Source: GCA-2720865 sp047630275 | Lineage (GTDB): Bacteria; Bdellovibrionota; Bacteriovoracia; Bacteriovoracales; Bacteriovoracaceae | Direction: 5' to 3' | Assembly: GCA_047630275.1 (NCBI GenBank) | Contig: JBLHVN010000003.1 | Coordinates: 620,001 to 684,000 of the forward strand | Length of the DNA: 64,000 nt | Shown here: positions 7,709 to 15,208 of the stretch, one piece after another | How the letters are laid out: every line of letters begins with the position of its first letter | How positions within the stretch are numbered: the stretch's first letter is position 1 | Program-made: the position numbers and the translations under genes | The notes under the pieces: model-generated | The model's database searches: none | Told to the model about the DNA's origin: nothing | The model's input: only the letters and a program-made list of their open reading frames with translations

Positions 7709-8155
7709 ATGTTTCATATTAGTCAAACAAAGATAGACCCAACTTCTCTTGGAAAAAGATTTGATGACCCAAAAGCTGGAGCCGTTGTCACCTTTGAAGG
7801 AAGAGTTAGGAATCATAACGAAGGTAAGAGTGTTAAGTCTCTTGAGTACCAGGCCTACGGGGCCATGGCAGTTAAAGAAGGGCAGAAGATCTTAAAGAGC
7901 GCCTTAGAGAAGTTTGATATCCTTGATGCTTACTGCGTCCATGCGGAAGGGCATCTTGAGATTGGTGATGTGGCTATTTGGATTATAGTTACTTCAAAGC
8001 ATAGAGCGGAAGCCTACAAGGCCAATCAATTTATTATCGATACGGTTAAAGCTACTGTTCCTATCTGGAAGAAAGAACACTACCTGGACGAAGAGCCCGT
8101 CTGGGTGGCCTGTCATCAATGCGCCGGGAGTGATCAACATGAACACTCGCTATAA
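7709..8155 (+). CDS. moaE: Molybdopterin synthase catalytic subunit MoaE
   Basis: MoaE binds MoaD and converts cPMP to molybdopterin. The 148-residue protein contains GAVVTFEGRVRNHNEGKSVKSLEYQAYGAMA, typical of the family. It also has the HAEGHLEIGDVAIWIIVTSKHRAEAYKA block and the catalytic region PIWKKEHYLDEEPVWV with its conserved Lys pair. ATG 7709 is one base after the moaD stop, and a GGTGG serves as SD; an earlier start at 7661 would read through the moaD end. It overlaps moeB by 17 bases. The order moaC-moaD-moaE is the common one. Confidence 0.95.
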   Translation: MFHISQTKIDPTSLGKRFDDPKAGAVVTFEGRVRNHNEGKSVKSLEYQAYGAMAVKEGQKILKSALEKFDILDAYCVHAEGHLEIGDVAIWIIVTSKHRAEAYKANQFIIDTVKATVPIWKKEHYLDEEPVWVACHQCAGSDQHEHSL

Positions 8156-9125
8156 AAGACAAATGATCCTGCCTGAAGTTGGGGAAGCTGGGCAAGAAAA
8201 GCTTAGGGCCTCAAAGGTTCTTGTTATTGGGGCCGGTGGCCTTGGGGCTCCTGTACTTCAATACCTTTGTGCAGCAGGAGTTGGTCAGATTGGCATCTGT
8301 GATCATGACTTAGTCGATCTTAGTAATCTTCATAGGCAGATTCTTTTTACAAGAAAAGACATAGGTCAAAATAAAGCAATAATAGCTAAGAAGTTTCTCA
8401 ATCAATTAAATGAAGACTGCCAAGTCACTTGCTTTAACTTTCGAATCAATCATAAGAATATAGAAGAAGTCATAAGCGATTTTGATCTAGTGATCGATTG
8501 CACAGATAACTTTCAATCAAAGTTTCTCATTCATGATGCCTGCTTTCTTTTTAAGAAGAAACTTGTTCAAGGAAGCATCTATCAATTTGAAGGACAACTT
8601 CAATGCTTTGACTTTAAGCACTCTGAATCCGCCCCCTGCCTTAGATGCCTTTGGCCTGAAGTTCCTGCTCCGGGCTGTGTCTCTAATTGCCAAGAAGCAG
8701 GTGTGCTTGGAATCATCCCTGGTGTCTTTGGCTCTCTTCAGTGTAACGAGGCCATCAAGATGATTCTAGGGATTGAGGCTCTGCCCCAAGGAAGCACTCT
8801 TACCCTTAACTTAAAGAGCCTAAGTCAGAGTAAGATCAAATGGAAAAAGTCTTCAGCTTGCCCCCTTTGTTCAAATGAGAGAAGAATTAATTCTCCATCA
8901 AAGTCTATTGAGCTGCGAGAGTTTGAAGTCTTAGATTCGCAAGATCACTATACGGAGATAGACCTAAGGGAGAATCCACATTTTTCCTCTAGGGAAATTG
9001 ATCCTAAAAAAGAATATCTCTTTTACTGCCAAAGAGGAGTGAGAAGCTATCATTTTGTTAAAGAATTAAGAGAAATGGGCCTAAAGAATACCTACTCCTT
9101 ATTCGGAGGCCATGATGGAAAATAG
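8139..9125 (+). CDS. moeB: MoaD adenylyltransferase MoeB with C-terminal rhodanese-like domain
   Basis: This E1-like enzyme should adenylate the MoaD C-terminus and may also supply the sulfur. Residues 1-240 are the ThiF/MoeB domain: GAGGLGAP nucleotide loop, DLSNLHRQILF, DCTDNFQSKFLI, PGCVSNCQEAGVLG, and zinc-type CLRC...CPLC pairs. Residues about 255-328 resemble rhodanese, with active-site loop CQRGVRS and LFGG near the end. Such MoeB-rhodanese fusions (MOCS3/MoeZ-like) combine activation and sulfur transfer. The rhodanese part is short for the family (around 75 residues). ATG 8139 has GGGAG 8 bases upstream; GTG 8130 is possible. It overlaps both neighbours. Confidence 0.92.
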   Translation: MNTRYKRQMILPEVGEAGQEKLRASKVLVIGAGGLGAPVLQYLCAAGVGQIGICDHDLVDLSNLHRQILFTRKDIGQNKAIIAKKFLNQLNEDCQVTCFNFRINHKNIEEVISDFDLVIDCTDNFQSKFLIHDACFLFKKKLVQGSIYQFEGQLQCFDFKHSESAPCLRCLWPEVPAPGCVSNCQEAGVLGIIPGVFGSLQCNEAIKMILGIEALPQGSTLTLNLKSLSQSKIKWKKSSACPLCSNERRINSPSKSIELREFEVLDSQDHYTEIDLRENPHFSSREIDPKKEYLFYCQRGVRSYHFVKELREMGLKNTYSLFGGHDGK

Positions 9126-9861
9126 TGAATTTCTTATTCCACTATTTTTTATGATTGCCACTCTTTACGCCATGGTCGGCTTTGGAGGGGGCTCTTCCTA
9201 TATCGCTCTTTTGGCCATCTTTGGAATGAATCATCTTTTAATCCCTAAAGTGGCGCTTATTTGTAATCTAATTGTAGTGAGTGGCGGAGCCTATCATTTT
9301 ATCAAAAATAAGCAGTTACCATGGAAGTTAGTCACGCCTTTTTTAATAACTTCAATTCCCTTAGCCTACTACGGGGGGAGCATTCCTATTTCTAAAGAGT
9401 TCTATCAGGGGATCTTAGGTGTTCTACTTTTTATCATCTCCATAAACCTGCTCTTTTTTCATAAGATAAGCCTTCCTAAAAAACAGGGCCAGCAAAAGCT
9501 GATCTACTCTTTGCTCATAGGTGGGCTTATAGGTTTTATTTCAGGGTTAGTAGGAATTGGTGGAGGAATCTTCCTCTCCCCTATCCTACACTTACTAAAC
9601 TGGGCGCGGCCTAAGCAGATCGCTTCGTTTTCAACGGCCTTTATCTTTGTCAACTCCTTAGCGGGGCTTGCTGGTCAGTTTCAAAAGACTTCTTTTGACT
9701 TTAATCACAGCGCTTTTTTCTACCTTTTTATCACGGTCTTCATTGGTGGCCAGCTAGGCTCTAGGATCTGCCAATTCAGGCTATCTCAAAAGAGCATCAA
9801 AAAAGCGACAGCTGTCCTTGTCCTTTTTGTCTCAACTAGGCTCATCTTCAACCTCCTGTAG
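9115..9861 (+). CDS. TauE/SafE family anion exporter
   Basis: The protein has about 248 residues with seven to eight hydrophobic helices and two Gly-rich repeats typical of TauE/SafE transporters: AMVGFGGGSSYIALLAIFG near the N-terminus and ISGLVGIGGGIFLSPILHL in the second half. The family exports sulfite, sulfoacetate or similar organosulfur anions. Its start overlaps the end of moeB, and CGGAGG serves as SD (ATG ATG at 9112/9115). It therefore belongs to the molybdenum-cofactor operon, which suggests a sulfur-linked role such as sulfite removal or molybdate/sulfur anion handling. That substrate link is inference; no sulfite oxidase is visible nearby. Confidence 0.88.
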   Translation: MENSEFLIPLFFMIATLYAMVGFGGGSSYIALLAIFGMNHLLIPKVALICNLIVVSGGAYHFIKNKQLPWKLVTPFLITSIPLAYYGGSIPISKEFYQGILGVLLFIISINLLFFHKISLPKKQGQQKLIYSLLIGGLIGFISGLVGIGGGIFLSPILHLLNWARPKQIASFSTAFIFVNSLAGLAGQFQKTSFDFNHSAFFYLFITVFIGGQLGSRICQFRLSQKSIKKATAVLVLFVSTRLIFNLL

Positions 9862-10000
9862 AAAGAGGGAAGATTATCTTTAAATCAAGTTTAAATTCTC
9901 AAGAATAATGGTACTCTTTTTCCGCTGAATGCCGACCTATTCGACGCATCACAACAACATAGAGCCTTGCTTCTGAAGCATAAACTAGAAAGGAAAAGAA

Positions 10001-11251
10001 TTGGCAGATACTTATTTATTGATTTCTATCATCGCTTGCTTAGTCTTATCCGGATTTTTTTCTGGTAGTGAAACCGCTCTTTTAAAACTTAATTTAAAAA
10101 AGCTCGACCGAGATATAATAGAAAACCCTACAATCTCATTACAGGCCTTAAAAGAGTTAACCAAATCTACTTCCAAATTATTAGTCACTATTCTTCTTGG
10201 AAATAATATCGTTAATATTTTTGGGACAGCAGCAGCAAGTAGCTTAGCTGTAACTCACTTCGGTGAAGAAAAAGGCCTTATCGTTGCAACTACTGTCATG
10301 ACTGTTTCAGTTTTAATTTTCTCTGAGATTCTACCTAAAACTATTGCGGCGAATAACAGCACCATGGTTTCAAAGCTTGTTTCACTTCCATTGTTTGCTT
10401 TTCATAAGATCTTAACCCCCGTTCACTGGGTCTTTAATAATATTATCGATAGACTGATTAAAGTCTTTCAAGCTTCTGATGACGGAGATACTGGACCTAG
10501 CTCTTATGAAGAACTTATGTTCTTAGCTAAAGAAGTAAAGCCTCATCCAAAAAGAAAAGGTACCACTCCTATCAAAGTGATTGGCGGCGCTGCTAAATCA
10601 AGCGAGATAACCCTTTCTGAGATTATGATCAACAGGGCCAAGATAAACTTCTGCCCCGTCGAGGCTGATGTAAAGACGACCTTAAACCTCTTACTAAAAG
10701 ATCAGCATACTAGGCTTCCTGTCTTTGAAGGAAGCGTCGATAATATTGTAGGGATTATTCATTTAAAAGACGTCGTCATAGCTCAAGATGATCCCAATTT
10801 TTCGTTAAAAGATAAACTTCACCCAGCCTTTACCTTTTCAGGAAAAACTAAACTCTTTACGGCCCTCACAACTATGCAAAGTAAGTTTAGTCACATGGCC
10901 ATTATTAAAGACGAGTTTGGGGTAACCTTAGGTCTTGTGACTCTTGAAGATTTGTTAGAAGAAATCGTTGGAGAGATTAGAGATGAATTTGATGCCCATG
11001 AAGTTGATCAGATCAAGAAGATTAACGAAAAAGAATTCTTAGTTAACTCTCCCATGTTGGTTTCTGACTTTAATAGAAGAGTGAATTTAAAGATTAAAGC
11101 AGAAAAGGGAGAAACTCTAAGTGGGCTTCTCTTTAATCGACTAGATGGGCAAGTAGAAGTAGGAACAAAGCTAAATGACGGCAGCTTTGAATTTGAAGTC
11201 GTGAAAATTGAAAAACAAATAATTAAAGAACTTCTCGTGAGGGTTTTATAA
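10001..11251 (+). CDS. CNNM/CorC-type transporter (hemolysin-like, CBS pair)
   Basis: This 416-residue protein has the domain order of CNNM/CorC/HlyC proteins. An N-terminal DUF21 membrane domain has about four helices (SGFFSGSETALLKL, VTILLGNNIVNIFGTAAAS, SVLIFSEILPKTIA). A pair of CBS domains spans about residues 205-320 (MINRAKINFCPVEAD, TRLPVFEGSVDNIVGIIHLKD, AIIKDEFGVTLGLVTLEDLLEEIVGEIRDE), and a C-terminal CorC_HlyC domain follows (about 335-416). The family moves Mg2+ or other divalent cations, or regulates such transport. Translation starts at TTG 10001, with AGGA 6 bases upstream. It stands alone, about 60 bases before rimK; membership of one operon is possible. Confidence 0.9.
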   Translation: MADTYLLISIIACLVLSGFFSGSETALLKLNLKKLDRDIIENPTISLQALKELTKSTSKLLVTILLGNNIVNIFGTAAASSLAVTHFGEEKGLIVATTVMTVSVLIFSEILPKTIAANNSTMVSKLVSLPLFAFHKILTPVHWVFNNIIDRLIKVFQASDDGDTGPSSYEELMFLAKEVKPHPKRKGTTPIKVIGGAAKSSEITLSEIMINRAKINFCPVEADVKTTLNLLLKDQHTRLPVFEGSVDNIVGIIHLKDVVIAQDDPNFSLKDKLHPAFTFSGKTKLFTALTTMQSKFSHMAIIKDEFGVTLGLVTLEDLLEEIVGEIRDEFDAHEVDQIKKINEKEFLVNSPMLVSDFNRRVNLKIKAEKGETLSGLLFNRLDGQVEVGTKLNDGSFEFEVVKIEKQIIKELLVRVL

Positions 11252-11311
11252 AACCTTCCCATGAATATCATAAGATAGGCATGACAAAGTTGAATTTAAA
11301 TTGAGGATAAA

Positions 11312-12487
11312 ATGAAATTAGCAATTCTTTCAAAAGAACCAGGTAACTATAGCACTAAGCGTTTAGTTGAAGCGGCAGAGAAAAGAGGCCATACGGTTAA
11401 AGTTCTCAATACACTTAAATTCGCAATTAACTTAGAAGAAGAGAACCCTGATCTTTTCTATCGTCAAAAGCTCTTAGAAGACTATGATGCCGTTCTTCCA
11501 AGGATTGGCGCTTCAATAACTTACTTTGGTACGGCCATTGTAAGACAGTTCCAACAGATGGATGTCTTTAGTGCTAACTCTGCGGATGGAATTCTTAATT
11601 CAAGAGATAAGCTAAGAAGCTTTCAAATTCTAAGTAAGCATAATATTGGAATCCCTGCTACGACCTTTGTTAAGGATAAAAAAGACATCCTTCCTGCCAT
11701 TGAAAGAGTTGGTGGAGCGCCTGTTGTGATTAAGCTTCTTGAGGGAACTCAAGGAATTGGTGTGCTTCTCGCTCATACTCTTGAGATGGCCACTTCAATC
11801 ATCGAACTTCTTCAAAGTCAGAAACAAAACATCTTGATTCAAAAGTTCGTTGCTGAAAGTAAAGGTAAGGACATCAGGGCCATCGTTGTTGGTGATCAAG
11901 TCATCGCCGCCATGAGACGAGTGGCTCAGGGTCAAGAGTTTAGAAGTAATGTTCATAGGGGCGGAAAAACAGAAGTGGTTGAGCTTGATGATGTCTATAA
12001 AGAGACAGCAGTAAGAGCCGCTAAGATCATGGGCCTTGGCATTGCTGGTGTTGATATGCTTGAAGGAAAAGACGGCCCACAGATCATGGAGATAAACTCT
12101 TCTCCTGGACTTGAAGGTATCGAAGGTTGTTCTAAGTTAGATATCGCCGGGCAATTCATTGATTATATAGCGGGGCAAGTAGACTTCCCTGAGATAGACT
12201 TAAGGCATAGGCTTTCAGTGAGTAAAGGTTATGGAGTGACTGAAATCTATATTCCTGGGGAATCTGAATACGTTGGTAAGACTATTATCGAATCAGGTCT
12301 AAATGAAAAAGAAATTAACGTTCTTACTCTTCATAGAACAGGAAAGGTTATTCCTAACCCAAAACCAACGAGAGAGTTAGAGGCCGATGATAGGCTTCTG
12401 TGTTTTGGTAAGCTTGAATCTATGAAAGCATTGATTCCTAAGAAGACCCAAAGAAGAAGAGAGCCAAAAGCTAAGAAGCTTACATAG
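11312..12487 (+). CDS. rimK: RimK-type ATP-grasp glutamate ligase fused to TrkA-C (RCK_C) domain
   Basis: Residues 1-295 are RimK-like. They contain a pre-ATP-grasp domain with YDAVLPRIGASITYFG and SADGILNSRDKLRSFQIL. The ATP-grasp core follows with IKLLEGTQGIGV, LIQKFVAESKGKDIRAIVVGD, RRVAQGQEFRSNVHRGG and Mg-binding EINSSPGLEGIE. RimK adds glutamates to the C-terminus of ribosomal protein S6 in E. coli. The remaining ~95 residues are extra: YGVTEIYIPGESEYVGKTI, INVLTLHRTGKVIPNP and ELEADDRLLCFG match the RCK_C ligand-binding domain of K+ transport proteins, ending in a basic tail. The fusion suggests ligand control of ligase activity (inference). SD GAGG precedes ATG 11312. A K+ channel gene lies convergent, two bases away. 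Confidence 0.9.
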   Translation: MKLAILSKEPGNYSTKRLVEAAEKRGHTVKVLNTLKFAINLEEENPDLFYRQKLLEDYDAVLPRIGASITYFGTAIVRQFQQMDVFSANSADGILNSRDKLRSFQILSKHNIGIPATTFVKDKKDILPAIERVGGAPVVIKLLEGTQGIGVLLAHTLEMATSIIELLQSQKQNILIQKFVAESKGKDIRAIVVGDQVIAAMRRVAQGQEFRSNVHRGGKTEVVELDDVYKETAVRAAKIMGLGIAGVDMLEGKDGPQIMEINSSPGLEGIEGCSKLDIAGQFIDYIAGQVDFPEIDLRHRLSVSKGYGVTEIYIPGESEYVGKTIIESGLNEKEINVLTLHRTGKVIPNPKPTRELEADDRLLCFGKLESMKALIPKKTQRRREPKAKKLT

Positions 12488-12488
12488 T

Positions 12489-13307
12489 CTAAAGCTTAGA
12501 GCCGCATTTTCTACAAAAGGCGGCCTCAATGGTGTGACCTTCTAACATACAATTCGTGCATAGGCGGGTTGTTTGGTTCTTTGTCACATTAGCAATTTCA
12601 GCAGAGACAATTCCTGTGGGAACAGCAATGATTCCATAACCCATCACCATTAAAAATGAGGCCAAGACCTTTCCTAAGTTTGTATAAGGAACGAGGTCTC
12701 CGTAACCCACTGTCGTCATTGTAACAATGGCCCAGTACATTCCCTTTGGAATACTTGTAAAGCCAGCCTCTTCTCCTTCGACAACAAACATCAAGGCCCC
12801 CATAAAGATTGCGATAGCAAAGACGGCCATTAAAAAGACGGTGATCTTATGCCTTCCAGAATTTAAGGCCTTTAATAAAACCTCTCCTTCACCGACATAC
12901 CTAGTTAGTTTTAATAAGCGAAAGATTCTAAGGAGCCTTATTGAGCGGATGACCATCAATGAATGTGCTCCGCCAAAGAAGATCCCTAAGAAAGAAGGAA
13001 GGATGGCCAAAAGATCGATGATCCCGAAGAAGCTAAAGACGTATGAAGAAGGTTTTTTTAAACTAAGAATGCGCAGAACATATTCAATTGTAAAAAGCCC
13101 CGTAAAGACCCACTCAGTGACTTGAAGGATAACTCCAAAAGACTCTCTGATTGATCTAATACTTTCAATACAAATGGTACCAACACTTAAGAGGATGGCC
13201 CAGATCAAAAGGATATCAAAAAGCCTTCCCGCAGGAGTTTCCGCTTCAAAGATAACGATATAGAGTTTTTCTCGCCAAGATTTTTTTGAATTATTTATAA
13301 TGTCCAC
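12489..13307 (-). CDS. Voltage-gated-type potassium channel with C-terminal zinc ribbon
   Basis: This 272-residue protein has the six-helix layout of Kv-like channels. S1-S3 lie between residues about 27 and 110. The S4 sensor RSIRLLRIFRLLKLTRY has Arg/Lys every third position. After S5 comes the pore loop with the selectivity filter TVGYGD, and S6 is ASFLMVMGYGIIAVPTGI. Unusually, the C-terminus carries two CxxC-type pairs (LCTNCML and FCRKCGSKL), a small zinc ribbon. It acts in the inner membrane. Start is GTG 13307 with AAGG upstream. The gene converges on the rimK-TrkA-C fusion, so a functional link through K+ is tempting but only inferred. Confidence 0.9.
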   Translation of the reverse strand: MDIINNSKKSWREKLYIVIFEAETPAGRLFDILLIWAILLSVGTICIESIRSIRESFGVILQVTEWVFTGLFTIEYVLRILSLKKPSSYVFSFFGIIDLLAILPSFLGIFFGGAHSLMVIRSIRLLRIFRLLKLTRYVGEGEVLLKALNSGRHKITVFLMAVFAIAIFMGALMFVVEGEEAGFTSIPKGMYWAIVTMTTVGYGDLVPYTNLGKVLASFLMVMGYGIIAVPTGIVSAEIANVTKNQTTRLCTNCMLEGHTIEAAFCRKCGSKL

Positions 13308-13342
13308 ATAACCTTCATGGGAGAATCATTTTTAAAGATGAA

Positions 13343-13840
13343 TCAGTCCTCTTGGATCTCTGCATTCCATCCATATGTATAGCAATCTGCATTTACACAA
13401 CTCGTTTCTGAAATTTGGTTTCTCCAATAACTTATTCCACCAAACTCTCTGCAATTATCTTCCTTACAAATGGCCTCGCCATCTTCACCGTAAGAAGTAG
13501 CGGTATCCCATCCATCTGAAAGGCAGTCGTTATTTTTACAAGTTGTAATATCGACTAAGATCTTTCCCTGATCATTTTGAATCGAGACCCAGCCGTTGGT
13601 AAAACAACCACCATGCTTACACTTTACATGATAACTTGAGTCGCGGTTATCAAGGCTGCTCCAGCCATTTAAACGGCAATCATTCTTTAGACACTTTGCT
13701 TCTAAAAGGTAGTCCGTCCCAGGCTCTGTAGTAGTCCATCCATGTTCAAAACAATTATTCTTATTACACTTAGTTTCAAGAACTTTCCCGAAGGCCAAAG
13801 CCGACGCGCTCAAAAATAGTAGGACTATAAAGATCTTCAT
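13343..13840 (-). CDS. Secreted protein made of six cysteine repeats (C-x4-C-x3-GW)
   Basis: This 165-residue protein starts with a classical signal peptide (residues 1-18, ending ALAFG). The mature part consists of six repeats of 23-27 residues with the core C-x4-C-x3-G-W. The cysteines are at about 25/30, 50/55, 74/79, 101/106, 125/130 and 148/153. The Trp is replaced by Gly in repeat five. Two Cys per repeat suggests one disulfide per repeat or metal binding in the periplasm or outside. I do not recognise the family. The repeats are degenerate at DNA level, so the array is old. The SD AAGGGAG lies within a perfect palindrome (13848-13863), suggesting control of translation. It is divergent from the JAMM-like secreted protein at 14000. 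Confidence 0.8.
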   Translation of the reverse strand: MKIFIVLLFLSASALAFGKVLETKCNKNNCFEHGWTTTEPGTDYLLEAKCLKNDCRLNGWSSLDNRDSSYHVKCKHGGCFTNGWVSIQNDQGKILVDITTCKNNDCLSDGWDTATSYGEDGEAICKEDNCREFGGISYWRNQISETSCVNADCYTYGWNAEIQED

Positions 13841-13847
13841 TGTAACT

Positions 13848-13863
13848 CCCTTTTACAAAAGGG
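13848..13863 (-). promoter_or_regulatory. Palindrome masking the SD of the cysteine-repeat gene
   Basis: On the minus strand CCCTTTT-GT-AAAAGGG is a 7-bp perfect hairpin. Its 3' arm contains the AAGGG part of the SD located 5-10 bases before ATG 13840. Folding would hide the ribosome site, as in thermosensor or translational-operator leaders. A DNA-binding operator is the alternative reading. Confidence 0.5.
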
Positions 13864-13871
13864 TACCGCGT

Positions 13872-13897
13872 AGGAATTCTACTGGTCAAGAATTCCT
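13872..13897. promoter_or_regulatory. Inverted repeat AGGAATTC-N10-GAATTCCT between divergent genes
   Basis: AGGAATTC (13872-13879) and GAATTCCT (13890-13897) are perfect 8-bp inverted repeats separated by 10 bases, a spacing that puts the half-sites on about one helical face. The element lies in the 159-bp gap between two divergent secreted-protein genes (13343-13840 and 14000-14773). It could be a shared operator. The binding factor is unknown. Confidence 0.45.
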
Positions 13898-13999
13898 CAT
13901 TTAAAATCATAAGTTCAAGGACTTAACTCCCTTTGATTACCCAACCAAAAACATCAAGAACACTGTTTTACTTTTAAGCCTAGGTACCGAAAAGATGCT

Positions 14000-14773
14000 A
14001 TGAAGAAGCTTCTTTTCATTCAATTTTTTCTATTCAGTTCTCTCGCTTTTGGAAATCAAGAGTTAGAAGAATCTGCAAAGATTGTCTCAGAGGCCACAGC
14101 TGAAGTGAACCGAATCCTAGATGCCCCTAACCTAAGCGGCTGCCCTGTTGGACCAGTAGATTTTCAAGGACAGAAAATAGAGATTGAATCCAAAGACTTT
14201 CTTCAGGACAGAAATGGTGGAGAGAAGATTCAAGTTTTAAAATTAAAAAAGCCCTATCCATTGTTCACAAGCACAGATGAAGCGGCTAAGTTCTTTGTCA
14301 ATTACCTAAGGCAGGAATTTAAGGATCATAGGGTTGAGTATTGTACCGATATAAAAAAGGCAGGAATAAAATTTAGCTTCACTGATATCATCGTCGGCAC
14401 CCCTGGGAGTTGCCCTAGACCTAAAGACCGAGACGAATCCGTTGTCGTGGCAGGAGTTCACACTCATCCGGGCAGTCATGATCCTAGTCATACTCACTCT
14501 CTTGATTTGAGCATTAACATCCCTTCAGTCAATGATTACGCCGTGGCCAGCTATGAAAAGAAGCCTCAGTACATGGGAGCCCCAAGTGGGCATATCCTTA
14601 AGTTCACAAGTGAAGATACAAAGTGCCGAGGAGCTGCCTTTTTAAAGAGAACCTATCAAATGATTCAGCCTCCCTTTGAGAACACACGGGGGAAGTTAAA
14701 GAATCAAAACTCTTGGACTTATATTAAATCAAAAGAAGAATTAAACTCCATGAAGCGGTGGATATGTCCTTAG
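14000..14773 (+). CDS. Secreted JAMM-like (DUF4329-type) hydrolase candidate
   Basis: This 257-residue protein has an N-terminal signal peptide (about residues 1-18, ending LAFG). A segment near residue 150 reads VVVAGVHTHPG, followed by a His-rich loop HDPSHTHSLDL and then PSVNDYAVA. This matches the H-x-H ... S-x-x-D zinc-binding pattern of JAMM/MPN-fold proteases and DUF4329 proteins, with an insertion carrying extra histidines. A Glu precedes it (DESVVVAG). Four or more cysteines outside the motif suggest disulfides in the periplasm. It is divergent from the cysteine-repeat gene. Peptidase activity is inferred from motif only; substrate unknown. Confidence 0.65.
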   Translation: MKKLLFIQFFLFSSLAFGNQELEESAKIVSEATAEVNRILDAPNLSGCPVGPVDFQGQKIEIESKDFLQDRNGGEKIQVLKLKKPYPLFTSTDEAAKFFVNYLRQEFKDHRVEYCTDIKKAGIKFSFTDIIVGTPGSCPRPKDRDESVVVAGVHTHPGSHDPSHTHSLDLSINIPSVNDYAVASYEKKPQYMGAPSGHILKFTSEDTKCRGAAFLKRTYQMIQPPFENTRGKLKNQNSWTYIKSKEELNSMKRWICP

Positions 14774-14829
14774 ATCTAAAATAAAATCTATGTATAATAG
14801 GAGGAGTGAACGATCCTTAGGACTAAATC

Positions 14830-15141
14830 ATGAAAAGAAATCAACTTCTTTGCCCTAATTGCCAGGCCCCTTTAATTGACTTAAAAAGCGCTCTTAAGTG
14901 CGAAAGCTGTGATCAGCACTTTAAGATAAAGATCTCTAAAAAAGGGGTCAATCACTTCTTCTTCTTATTCTTACCGGCCATAACCTTTAACGTGAGTATA
15001 TGCGTACTTAACTGGAAGGTTGAGGAGTTCTTGATGATCCCAAACCGCGATATTCTCATCGTCTCCCTCCTAAGTTTAGGCACCTTAGTGGCGGTTTTTT
15101 CTCTTCTTAGCATGTCTAAGGAGTTCGAAGTTGGCGTCTAG
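14830..15141 (+). CDS. Small zinc-ribbon membrane protein
   Basis: This 103-residue protein starts with a zinc-ribbon pattern: CPNC near residue 8 and CESC about 18 residues later, both CxxC. Two hydrophobic helices follow (FFFLFLPAITFNVSICVLNW and ILIVSLLSLGTLVAVFSLL), and it ends shortly after. The ribbon should be cytoplasmic next to the inner membrane. Similar short proteins are widespread and uncharacterised. SD AGGA lies 8 bases before ATG 14830. It follows the JAMM-like gene by 56 bases on the same strand, so they may share a transcript. Confidence 0.65.
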   Translation: MKRNQLLCPNCQAPLIDLKSALKCESCDQHFKIKISKKGVNHFFFLFLPAITFNVSICVLNWKVEEFLMIPNRDILIVSLLSLGTLVAVFSLLSMSKEFEVGV

Positions 15142-15208
15142 GCCTTGTTAAACCTGTAAAAGCTTCAATAGAGGTGCATCCTAGAGGCTTATCTGACATA
15201 AGCTTATT

